Below are positions 7,660-14,587 of a stretch of DNA of 25,492 nt, piece by piece. A program made the translations under genes and the position numbers. The stretch is from contig QQUL01000260.1 in the NCBI GenBank assembly GCA_008501565.1, positions 1-25,492 on the forward strand. The letters run 5' to 3'. The number at the start of each line of letters is the position of its first letter. Within the stretch, counting starts at the first letter, position 1. The notes under the pieces are model-generated. The model ran no database searches and had not been told where the DNA came from. It was given only the letters and a program-made list of their open reading frames with translations. The DNA is from Armatimonadota bacterium. GTDB lineage: Bacteria; Actinomycetota; Acidimicrobiia; Spongiisociales; UBA5794.

Positions 7660-8895
7660 ATGATCGAACTCCACCCACACGACATGGCCCACGGCGGTGA
7701 AGCGGTTGCGAGAAGCGACGGAAAAGCGCATTTCGTTGCGGGCGCCATGCCGGGCGAAGTCGTCGTCGGAACAGTCATCGAGGACAAGGGTTCATGGGCC
7801 CGGGTTGCCCTCGTTGAGGTGCGCGAGCCGGCCGAAGGTCGCAGGGATGCACCGTGTCCGCATGCCGACCTGTGTGGCGGTTGTCAGTGGCAGTTTGCCG
7901 ACGAGTCGATCCAGCGAGACTGGAAGCGAACGACGATCATCGGCCAACTCGAGCATCTTGGCCGGGTGGCCTCCCCTCTCGTCCATCCGACGATCGACAC
8001 GGGTCATCAACTTGCGTATCGAAACCGGATGGACTTTCACATCGTCGATGGGAAACCCGCTCTGTACCGAGCACGGTCGAATGATCTTGTCCCGCTGAGC
8101 ACATGCCTTCTCCTGGCACCGCCGCTTCAAGAAGTATTCGATCGACTTGGCGACCTCGGCGGGGTCTCACGCCTGACACTTCGATGCGGGATCCGGACAA
8201 ACGACACGGTTGCTTTGATCGAAGGAGAGACACCAGATGATGTCGAGTCGTGGGGTGTCCCGGTGATCCACGTGGATGGAACTTCGTTGCGCACCGTGAT
8301 CGGCGATCCCGTGCTTTCGGAAATCGTCGACGATGTTCGGTTCGAAATCCCACCAGAGGGCTTCTTCCAGAACAACACATACGGCGCAGAGACGCTCGTC
8401 TCACTCGTGCGCGACATCCTTGAGGTCACGGAAGAAGAAACACTTCTCGATGGCTACTGCGGTATCGGCTTGTTCGGGGCGACGGTTGGTCGGGATGCAC
8501 ATCGCGTCATCGGTATGGACTCTTCACCGCGAGCGATCAAGTATGCACGACGCAACATGGCTGCAGCAGGTGTCGATGCACACATGCGTACCGGGTCGAT
8601 GACGAGGGACATCGAGTCGTTCGATGAGTACTGGGATGTCGCTGTCGTCGACCCGCCGCGCAAGGGCCTCGGGGAGCGGGGAGTTGCGGCGGTCACCTCC
8701 GCCATGCCGCGGACCATCGCGTACGTTTCGTGCGATCCTGCATCATTTGCGCGCGACACGAGGCTGCTCGCCGAGTCTGGCTACAGCTTCATTGAAGCGA
8801 CCCCGGTCGACATGTTTCCTCAGACGTTCCACGTCGAAATCGTGGGGAGATTCGATCGAGCACTTCTCGGCGACGACGAGGGTTCGGACGAATAG
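7660..8895 (+). CDS. TrmA/RumA-family RNA (uracil-C5)-methyltransferase with Fe-S cysteines
   Basis: This 411-residue SAM-dependent methyltransferase has a TRAM-like N-terminal OB domain (about 1-55). C66, C72 and C75 (CPHADLCGGCQWQ) plus C149 are placed like the [4Fe-4S] ligands of RlmD/RumA. FFQNN (235-239) and the SAM motif LLDGYCGIGLFG (262-273) follow. DPPRKG (331-336) and the nucleophile C358 in YVSCDPASFARD complete the active site. The protein forms m5U in rRNA or tRNA; the substrate cannot be decided from sequence, so no gene symbol is given. The start is ATG at 7660, 87 bp from the divergent four-TM gene, with no clear Shine-Dalgarno. It ends 2 bp from the convergent PH-domain gene. 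Confidence 0.93.
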   Translation: MIELHPHDMAHGGEAVARSDGKAHFVAGAMPGEVVVGTVIEDKGSWARVALVEVREPAEGRRDAPCPHADLCGGCQWQFADESIQRDWKRTTIIGQLEHLGRVASPLVHPTIDTGHQLAYRNRMDFHIVDGKPALYRARSNDLVPLSTCLLLAPPLQEVFDRLGDLGGVSRLTLRCGIRTNDTVALIEGETPDDVESWGVPVIHVDGTSLRTVIGDPVLSEIVDDVRFEIPPEGFFQNNTYGAETLVSLVRDILEVTEEETLLDGYCGIGLFGATVGRDAHRVIGMDSSPRAIKYARRNMAAAGVDAHMRTGSMTRDIESFDEYWDVAVVDPPRKGLGERGVAAVTSAMPRTIAYVSCDPASFARDTRLLAESGYSFIEATPVDMFPQTFHVEIVGRFDRALLGDDEGSDE

Positions 8896-8897
8896 CC

Positions 8898-9512
8898 CTA
8901 CATCCCGTCGAGAATCTCCTTGCGCTTGCGCTCGTACTCTTCCTCTGAGACCAGTCCTTCATCGCGCAGGGCTGCAAGTTTGCGGATCGCTTCAGCGCCG
9001 TCATCTTTCGGACGCTTGACGCCACCACCCGCCGCAAGATCCATCGAACGCGCTTCACGAGTCTTGTAGAGAATCGCCTGGAATGTGTCCGGGTGCGGGA
9101 TGTTGTCGAAGTCGCTCTGTCCGGTCTCCCCCGCCGACTCGACCAGGAGATCCCCCGCCCCGAGGATCCGTTCGAACACCGACTGGGAAAAGTTGACGTT
9201 TGCGATGCCCTCAAGGGGGATTTCGATTCCACGCTGGGCGATGAGGCCGCGGCGCGTGATCAATCGCTCTGTGGTGAGCACGTAGCGGGTGAACCACCAA
9301 TCGACGAGTGGCCTGACCACGAACCACACGAGAACGATGACCAGAGCGGCAACCTTGAACCAGAAGCCAGCATCAAACCAGTATGCGAGCAGCCCGAAGA
9401 CGACAAGTGCGCCGACCCCCCACAAGGCGGGAACGAACAGCAGTTTCCAGTGTGGGCGAAACGAAGTGACGATCGATTCGCCTTCGGTGAGTGCATCTTC
9501 GGGCCAAGGCAT
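8898..9512 (-). CDS. Membrane bPH2-domain protein with C-terminal SHOCT motif
   Basis: The 204-residue protein has two adjacent membrane segments (about 24-44 and 53-69). A bacterial PH (bPH2, YdbS-like) domain follows (about 72-150), recognisable in TRYVLTTERLITRRGLI and IPLEGIANVNFSQS. It ends in a SHOCT oligomerisation motif (about 174-203; KLAALRDEGLVSEEEYERKR). The family is membrane-anchored and its molecular role is poorly defined; lipid or protein interaction is only inferred. ATG at 9512 is immediately preceded by a period-7 repeat array and no good Shine-Dalgarno is seen. It is convergent with the RNA methyltransferase gene. Confidence 0.88.
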   Translation of the reverse strand: MPWPEDALTEGESIVTSFRPHWKLLFVPALWGVGALVVFGLLAYWFDAGFWFKVAALVIVLVWFVVRPLVDWWFTRYVLTTERLITRRGLIAQRGIEIPLEGIANVNFSQSVFERILGAGDLLVESAGETGQSDFDNIPHPDTFQAILYKTREARSMDLAAGGGVKRPKDDGAEAIRKLAALRDEGLVSEEEYERKRKEILDGM

Positions 9513-9519
9513 GGGAGAG

Positions 9520-9554
9520 AGCTTACAGCTTTCGGCTTTCAGCTCACAGCTTCA
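9520..9554. repeat. Period-7 array, unit AGCTTTC, upstream of the PH-domain gene
   Basis: Five units, AGCTTAC, AGCTTTC, GGCTTTC, AGCTCAC and AGCTTCA, begin 8 bp upstream of the PH-domain start codon. They are nearly the reverse complement of the array at 9609-9636, so the two could pair into a long imperfect stem. Confidence 0.75.
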
Positions 9555-9608
9555 GAGCAGGGAAACCGAACAGTGAACCACGACAACCATGGGGACGAAA
9601 CGACCCAT

Positions 9609-9638
9609 GCTGAAAGCTGAAAGCTGAGAGCTGAAAGC
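9609..9638. repeat. Period-7 array, unit GCTGAAA
   Basis: Four units, GCTGAAA, GCTGAAA, GCTGAGA and GCTGAAA, then GC. The array is inverted relative to 9520-9554 and lies just before the first hairpin module. Confidence 0.8.
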
Positions 9639-9665
9639 AACGAGCGAAGCGAGTCCACGCGAGAA

Positions 9666-10107
9666 ACCCCAAGGAAGCCGGAGCCCCCTTGGGGTGTTCT
9701 CAGTGCCAGCCCTTGCAGTCTTTCGACCTCCGGTCTGGCGCCCCGCCGGTGTTGCCACCTGCGGTGCGGTCGATGCGAACCGAGGCTCGCACCTGTACCT
9801 TCCGGTGACCCTCGCCGACCGAAGTCTGCGTGAGTAGGGCCGAAGCCCTGCGCCCGAGAGCGCTACCTTCCGGTGTTGGCTGGTCCGTCGCCTCCCCTTG
9901 CGGTTCGGTTCGGTTTCCCGCCCGTTCCCATCCGTTGCCGGTTGGGAACCCCGCTGATTGACGGTCCCCGGCTTGCGCCGGTTGCGTTCGAGCGGTCCGG
10001 TTTGGGTTTCCCCTCTCCGGTTCCAGAACAATGCCATGAGTCGTGCACCAATTCAAGCCAGATCGCTTGTTGGTTTTCGCGAGTGACGAGTAGTTTTCGC
10101 GAGGTGC
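9666..10107. repeat. Modular intergenic element, copy A
   Basis: It starts with a perfect 9-bp stem, ACCCCAAGG / CCTTGGGGT (9666-9674 and 9687-9695), which on the minus strand is followed by TTTCTCG and could act as a terminator. The body is GC- and pyrimidine-rich with recurring CGGTT. It contains TACCTTCCGGTG twice (9796 and 9864) and a hairpin AGGGC-CGAA-GCCCT (9836-9849). It ends with GTTTTCGCG at 10073 and 10093 and GAGGTGC. The same parts occur in the same order in copy B. Confidence 0.6.
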
Positions 10108-10120
10108 GCAAAGGACAACC

Positions 10121-10148
10121 GATTACAGATTTCAGATCACGGACAGGA
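10121..10148. repeat. Period-7 array, degenerate unit GATTACA
   Basis: Four units, GATTACA, GATTTCA, GATCACG and GACAGGA, follow copy A. A second short period-7 run (GATTCCA, TTATCCA, ATATCGA) lies at 10172-10192. Confidence 0.6.
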
Positions 10149-10223
10149 CACCGTCGAACTCGCGGCACCCCGATTCCATTATCCAATATCGAGGTTCGTC
10201 TTGGTTTCGCTTCCGGAGTCTGA

Positions 10224-10265
10224 ATCCAAAATCCGTAATCCGTAATCCGAGATCCCAGATCCAAC
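10224..10265. repeat. Period-7 array, unit ATCCGTA
   Basis: Six units, ATCCAAA, ATCCGTA, ATCCGTA, ATCCGAG, ATCCCAG and ATCCAAC, end 5 bp before copy B. The constant part is ATCC and the last three bases vary. Confidence 0.8.
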
Positions 10266-10270
10266 AACAA

Positions 10271-10628
10271 ACCCCAAGGAAGCTGTGGCCGAAGCCGTAG
10301 CCCCCTCGGGGTTCGTTGCCCTGGATGCCCGACGGTCGCCCGCCCGGTTCCCAGGAGTGTCCTTTCGGCTGCCAGCTAGGCCGTCACGTCCGATTGGACT
10401 GATCTCTCGAAGGCTGGGCTCCCTCTTGAGATCGCTGCCTCTGCCGAAGCAGAAGCCCGGCCCCGGTTTCCCGGGTGGGTCAGCCGAAGCCGATCCCTGC
10501 CGCACTTTCCAGGTTCACCTCAAGGGTTCACCTCTCAAGCACAAGCGAACCTAGAGGGGATCTCTGCGGGTCGCAACCGCGATCTCTGGTTGGTTTTCGC
10601 GTAATAGCAGGAGTTTTCGCGGAGGTGC
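10271..10628. repeat. Modular intergenic element, copy B
   Basis: It begins with the same ACCCCAAGG arm as copy A and a closing arm CCTCGGGGT (10304-10312) with one mismatch. GGC-CGAA-GCC lies inside the loop (10287-10296) and TCTGC-CGAA-GCAGA at 10440-10453. It ends with GTTTTCGCG at 10593 and 10613, again exactly 20 bp apart, then GGAGGTGC. The body is shorter than in copy A and little of it aligns by eye. Confidence 0.6.
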
Positions 10629-10708
10629 TGAGAGCTGCCGTTGATGACCTCGCGAACACCGCAGCGTTCTTGAGGTCGGAATCCGAAAGTGTCACACGGT
10701 GGCGGTAT

Positions 10709-10723
10709 GGTCATGCCATGACC
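10709..10723. promoter_or_regulatory. Perfect dyad across the start codon of the small nuclease gene
   Basis: GGTCATG-C-CATGACC is a perfect 7+7 bp inverted repeat with a 1-bp centre. The start ATG (10718-10720) lies inside the right arm. It could be an operator for a dimeric regulator. As RNA a 1-nt loop is too tight, so the two outer arms would pair only partly. Confidence 0.5.
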
Positions 10724-11614
10724 TCCGATACCCACGAACGAACAACCCTCACGACCCTCTCACCATCGCGGGCGAGCGATTTCAAGCAGTGCCCACAGAT
10801 GTACAAGTTCAAGTCGATCGACCGTATCCCGACGGAGCCAACGATCCATCAGGCACGGGGCACGGCGGCGCATCTGGCTCTCGAACGGCTCTTTGAACAG
10901 CCGAGGGCGCAGCGAACCCCCGAGGCTCTGTACCGCCTCTTCAGGGATGCATGGGCAGAACTCAAGAAGACGGAATACCCAGACCTGTTCGATTCTGTCG
11001 AGGACGAGCGAGCATGGGGAATCGAAAGCCTCGGGCTGCTTGCGGGATACTTCTCGATCGAGGACCCAACCTCCTTTGAGCCCGAAGCGCTGGAAATGGA
11101 CCTCACCGTCGCTATCGATGACATGACCATCCGAGGCATTCTCGATCGGATGGAACGCATCACGACAACCGCGCCCGACGGCACCGAATCCGAACTCCTC
11201 GTCATCACCGACTACAAGACGGGCAAGGCACCGCCTGAGCGATATGCATCCCAGGCCTTCTTTGCCCTCAAGATCTACGCATTGTTGATTCGCACGACGC
11301 AAGGCATCACACCCGATCGCGTCCGGTTGTTGTATCTCAACGGACCAACCGAGTACACGCTCGACATCACCGACAGCCAACTCGACGCGATGCATCAGCA
11401 GCTCACGGCGTTGTGGCAGGCAATCAACAAGGCGATCCGCACGGATACGTGGCCGACGAGTCAGTCAGTACTCTGCGACTGGTGCGACTTCAAGGACACC
11501 GTGTGCCCGGCATTCAATACCGCTGCTGAGATAGCAGTGAACCGCGCAGCGATTGACGCTGCAGCAGCCGCGAAGATCGCTCGACCAACGTCAGATTCTG
11601 TCAGTGGTACCTGA
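10718..11614 (+). CDS. Stand-alone RecB-like PD-(D/E)XK nuclease with Fe-S cysteines
   Basis: The 298-residue protein is almost entirely one RecB-type nuclease domain, with no helicase motifs. FKQCPQMYKF (22-31, C25) and H52 (GTAAHLALE) precede the metal site ILDRME (D143) and ITDYKTGK (D165, K167). QAFFALKIYALL (179-190) is the QxxxY-type motif. C253, C256 and C263 (CDWCDFKDTVC) complete a four-Cys set with C25, as in AddB/AdnA-type Fe-S nucleases. It presumably cuts single-stranded DNA. ATG at 10718 matches the domain start; the frame runs further upstream only through repeat DNA. It lies 12 bp before the AdnA-like gene, so it is probably cotranscribed with it. The C-terminal 35 residues are Ala-rich. 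Confidence 0.9.
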   Translation: MTSDTHERTTLTTLSPSRASDFKQCPQMYKFKSIDRIPTEPTIHQARGTAAHLALERLFEQPRAQRTPEALYRLFRDAWAELKKTEYPDLFDSVEDERAWGIESLGLLAGYFSIEDPTSFEPEALEMDLTVAIDDMTIRGILDRMERITTTAPDGTESELLVITDYKTGKAPPERYASQAFFALKIYALLIRTTQGITPDRVRLLYLNGPTEYTLDITDSQLDAMHQQLTALWQAINKAIRTDTWPTSQSVLCDWCDFKDTVCPAFNTAAEIAVNRAAIDAAAAAKIARPTSDSVSGT

Positions 11615-11626
11615 TACGTTGCCTTG

Positions 11627-14587
11627 ATGGAAACGATCGACGTAGCAGAAACACGGATCGACCCATCTGAGTGGGACGCCCACATCGCTCCGCCCGGATA
11701 TGCGCAAATGGTCGTTGGGGGGCCGGGCACCGGAAAGACAGAATTCCTCTGCCGTCGTGTGGTGGCTGCGATCAACGACGGCTGCGATCCGGCATCGATC
11801 GCAGTTCTCACCTTCTCCCGCCGCTCGGTCAACGACGTCCGGACCCGGCTGTTTTCTGCAATCGGGTCGGCGTCGTATCGGGTGCAGGTCGCGACATACC
11901 ACTCGCTGGCGAACCGGCTGGTCGAAGCCCATCACGCTGCCCTCGGTTGGGCAGCTGCACCAACGGTGCTCGCAGGTCCCGAACATGAACGATTCGTCCT
12001 GTCGATCCTTGAGCAGGAAGACCCCAACAACTGGCGAGCCCCGTATCGACCAATCGTCAAAACACCAGCGATGGCATCGGAGGTCACCGACTTCATTCTT
12101 CGGTTCCACGAACAGACGATGACGATCGCCGATCTGGAACGTTCATCCGTGCCCGAGTGGGAGGGGCTGGCCGGGTTTCTTCGACGCTACGACGAGGAAC
12201 TCACCGCAACGGGTCGCATCGACTATGGCCGATTGCTGAACGAGGCCGTGCTGGTACTCGAAACGAACCCCGGCATCGTCGCGAGTTACTCCCATGTCTT
12301 CGCAGACGAGTATCAGGACACGTCCCACGCCCAGGCACGGCTGCTCTTCGGGCTCGCACAGCACTCGAAATCACTCACGGTCGCCGGGGATCCGTACCAG
12401 TCGATCTATTCGTTCCGTGGAACCGATCTCGACAACGTCCTCAACTTTCCCACCCACGCTGCCAGTCAACTTGGCACGAAAGCCGACCGGCTCGTCCTTA
12501 CGACCTCGTTCCGCGTTCCCGAGCAAATCCTTGAGGCAGCCGTCAACGTCACCGGCCGTGCACTTCCGGGTGCCGCCGGAAAGGTCAAGAGCATTCGCAC
12601 CCGTGGCTCCGTCGCGACACACGTGTTCGACAACCCCGACGCCGAAAGCGAGTGGATCGCAAGCGACATCGAGCGCCTCCACCTCGTCGACGGCATCGCG
12701 CTCTCCCGTATTGCGGTGTTCACCCGCTCGGGTGGAAGCTTTCACCATCGGGTGGCAGCATCCCTCGACCGGCGATCGCTCCCGCACACCCTCACCCTTG
12801 AACAACTCGAAGATCAGCCGGTGGTGCGGTTCGTCCATGATCTCGTTGCCGTCGCAGGATCCGACGAGAGCATCGTCGACCGGCCAGACGTCACGGACAC
12901 CATGCGAAGCATCCTGTTGGGGCCGTTCATGGCGGCAGCCCCAGCGACCGTGAACGCCGTCGTCAGGCGAGTGAACGATGGAGCGGAGTGGTCGACGGAG
13001 ATCGCTGAACGCATCCCACATGGGCGCGCAATCGCGTCGCTCCTCAACGACCACGCCTGGGCAACGGAGATGCCGGCCGAACAGGGACTTTGGCACCTGT
13101 GGAAGTCGCTCCCCCCACTCCACGGAATCGCGGTTGACGACGACAGAATCCCGGATCGGAGGGCGTGGTCTGCGTTCGCCCAGTCTGTGACCCGATTCGG
13201 TTCGCGCGCCCCGCACGCGACACTGCGCGACCAGCAGATCCTCTCGGCAACATCCGACATAGAGGCCGATCCCCTCTTCAGTTTCCGAGCCGGGCCGGCT
13301 GCAGGCGTGGCAATCGCCACTCTGCACGCTGCAAAGGGCACCGAGTACGACGCGGTGTACATAGCTCATGCTGTTGAGGGTTTGTTGCCCGATCTTCGGA
13401 CGAAGGACTCGCTGCTCAAGACTCGGCTGCTGAACCCTCAGCTACCCGAAGACCCAAGCGCGTATGTGCAGTTTCGCCTGAGTGAGGAGCGTCGCCTTGC
13501 ATACACGGCGATGACCCGGGCGACCGACCGCGTCGTGTGGACCGCGACCGTTGTCGACAACCCATCCGAGCAGATCGAACCGAGCCGCTTCCTTCGCCAG
13601 ATCGGTGAGCCGATTCGACCGGTCGGTGTCGATCGACCGCTGACACGTCGCGGCTACGAAGCTGCTCTCCGGCGGACAATGCACGATCCCCTCGCTCTTG
13701 ACGTTGAGCGGCTTGCCGCGATGATCATTCTCGCCGAGGGACCGGATCACGGTTTCGACAGTCCGACCGACCGCTATGGCGTAGCCGTCGAAGGCACCGA
13801 TCAAGGCTTTGTCCCGTCCGATCATCGGCTTTCCCCAAGCCAGGCGAACACCTATGACCAATGTCCACGCAGGTTTGCGTTTGACAGATTTGCGACTCGA
13901 TTGCAGACGTCAACGTTCAACATGGAACTCGGAACCCTCATCCACAAGGTGCTCGAGCTTGCAGAAGCGGAAACCATCGAGTCCGGTCGTGAACGAAGCA
14001 CCTTGGCGAGGGCATTGGAGATTCTGGAGAGCCTTTGGGACGAGTACGACTTCGGCTCTGCTCCGGTCGCTTCGTCGTGGCACCGCAGAGCCGTGTCAAT
14101 CCTTGAGCATCAGTATCAGAAGTGGCCGGCGTCCGGTCCTCCTGTGCGGGCAGAGGTCTCGCTGTCACTCCAACTCGACGGAACGAACTGGAAAGGGACC
14201 GTCGACCGGATCGAACGGATCGGGGACGCGTTGAAGATCGTCGACTACAAGACCTCGAAGTCGGTGCCGACAGTCGCGGAGGCGGCTGCATCCCTGCAAC
14301 TCGGGTTCTATGTCCTTGCGACGGCTGCCGATCCCGAGTTGGCAACCATCGGAACGGTCCGCGGAGCCGAGTTCTGGTTTCCTGCGCCCGAACCAAGCAA
14401 GGACGCCATCAAGACTCGATCGTTTGACATGACGAACCTTGACGCAGTCCGCGAGCGACTCGAAACGATCGCACACGCCGTCCACGACGAAGACTTCCCG
14501 GCGACCCCGAACAGTGACTGCCATCGCTGTGATTTCCTGTCCGTTTGCCCTGCACAGAAAGAGGGACGGGAGGCGTTTGCGAGATGA
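11627..14587 (+). CDS. adnA: AdnA-like UvrD-family helicase fused to RecB-like Fe-S nuclease
   Basis: The 986-residue protein has an SF1A motor: Walker A GGPGTGKT (31-38), Walker B VFADEYQD (224-231), GDPYQSIYSFRG (254-265), LTTSFR (291-296), TLHAAKGTEYDAVY (565-578) and RRLAYTAMTRA (622-632). A C-terminal nuclease follows, with QCPRRFAFDR (C745), H773, D860 (GTVDRIE), D873 and K875 (IVDYKTSKS), and C965, C968, C974 (CHRCDFLSVC). Size and layout fit AdnA, half of the actinobacterial AdnAB dimer that unwinds and resects double-strand ends. TTG ATG occurs at 11624-11629; ATG at 11627 is preferred, without a clear Shine-Dalgarno. It overlaps the next gene by ATGA. Assignment as the A subunit rests on gene order and the partner. 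Confidence 0.88.
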   Translation: METIDVAETRIDPSEWDAHIAPPGYAQMVVGGPGTGKTEFLCRRVVAAINDGCDPASIAVLTFSRRSVNDVRTRLFSAIGSASYRVQVATYHSLANRLVEAHHAALGWAAAPTVLAGPEHERFVLSILEQEDPNNWRAPYRPIVKTPAMASEVTDFILRFHEQTMTIADLERSSVPEWEGLAGFLRRYDEELTATGRIDYGRLLNEAVLVLETNPGIVASYSHVFADEYQDTSHAQARLLFGLAQHSKSLTVAGDPYQSIYSFRGTDLDNVLNFPTHAASQLGTKADRLVLTTSFRVPEQILEAAVNVTGRALPGAAGKVKSIRTRGSVATHVFDNPDAESEWIASDIERLHLVDGIALSRIAVFTRSGGSFHHRVAASLDRRSLPHTLTLEQLEDQPVVRFVHDLVAVAGSDESIVDRPDVTDTMRSILLGPFMAAAPATVNAVVRRVNDGAEWSTEIAERIPHGRAIASLLNDHAWATEMPAEQGLWHLWKSLPPLHGIAVDDDRIPDRRAWSAFAQSVTRFGSRAPHATLRDQQILSATSDIEADPLFSFRAGPAAGVAIATLHAAKGTEYDAVYIAHAVEGLLPDLRTKDSLLKTRLLNPQLPEDPSAYVQFRLSEERRLAYTAMTRATDRVVWTATVVDNPSEQIEPSRFLRQIGEPIRPVGVDRPLTRRGYEAALRRTMHDPLALDVERLAAMIILAEGPDHGFDSPTDRYGVAVEGTDQGFVPSDHRLSPSQANTYDQCPRRFAFDRFATRLQTSTFNMELGTLIHKVLELAEAETIESGRERSTLARALEILESLWDEYDFGSAPVASSWHRRAVSILEHQYQKWPASGPPVRAEVSLSLQLDGTNWKGTVDRIERIGDALKIVDYKTSKSVPTVAEAAASLQLGFYVLATAADPELATIGTVRGAEFWFPAPEPSKDAIKTRSFDMTNLDAVRERLETIAHAVHDEDFPATPNSDCHRCDFLSVCPAQKEGREAFAR

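Larger units (their letters stand above)
9513..10717. other. 1.2-kb gene-poor island with repeats and hairpins
   Basis: No credible protein-coding gene is found on either strand. Open frames here are Arg/Gly/Asn/Thr-rich, lack domains, cross repeats and hairpins, and have no ribosome binding sites. The interval contains at least four period-7 arrays, two diverged copies of a modular element (9666-10107 and 10271-10628) and many short hairpins. No tRNA, rRNA, SRP RNA, tmRNA or RNase P consensus was recognised. The last 90 bp should contain the promoter of the nuclease-AdnAB cassette. Confidence 0.75.

Noticed and set aside
9552..10037. 161-residue minus-strand open frame in the island
   Set aside because: It runs through a heptamer array, a perfect hairpin and CGGTT-rich repeats, is Arg/Gly/Thr-rich with no domain, and lacks a ribosome binding site. 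An overlapping 118-residue frame looks equally artificial.
9666..10628. CRISPR array
   Set aside because: Repeats are only two copies of 9-bp boxes or 7-bp units; there are no regular 25-40 bp repeats with unique spacers and no cas genes.
9666..10628. Insertion sequence
   Set aside because: No transposase frame, no matching terminal inverted repeats or target-site duplication could be identified around either copy; a non-autonomous element stays possible.
10475..10717. N-terminal extension of the small nuclease by 81 codons
   Set aside because: The added part crosses the paired GTTTTCGCG boxes and has no nuclease-family similarity; the domain begins right after ATG 10718.
9513..10717. tRNA, SRP RNA, tmRNA or RNase P RNA in the island
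   Set aside because: No GTTCGANTC-type T arm with acceptor pairing and no conserved core sequences of those RNAs were found.
12371..13369. 332-residue minus-strand frame opposite adnA
   Set aside because: No domain, atypical composition, and entirely inside a strongly supported helicase gene.
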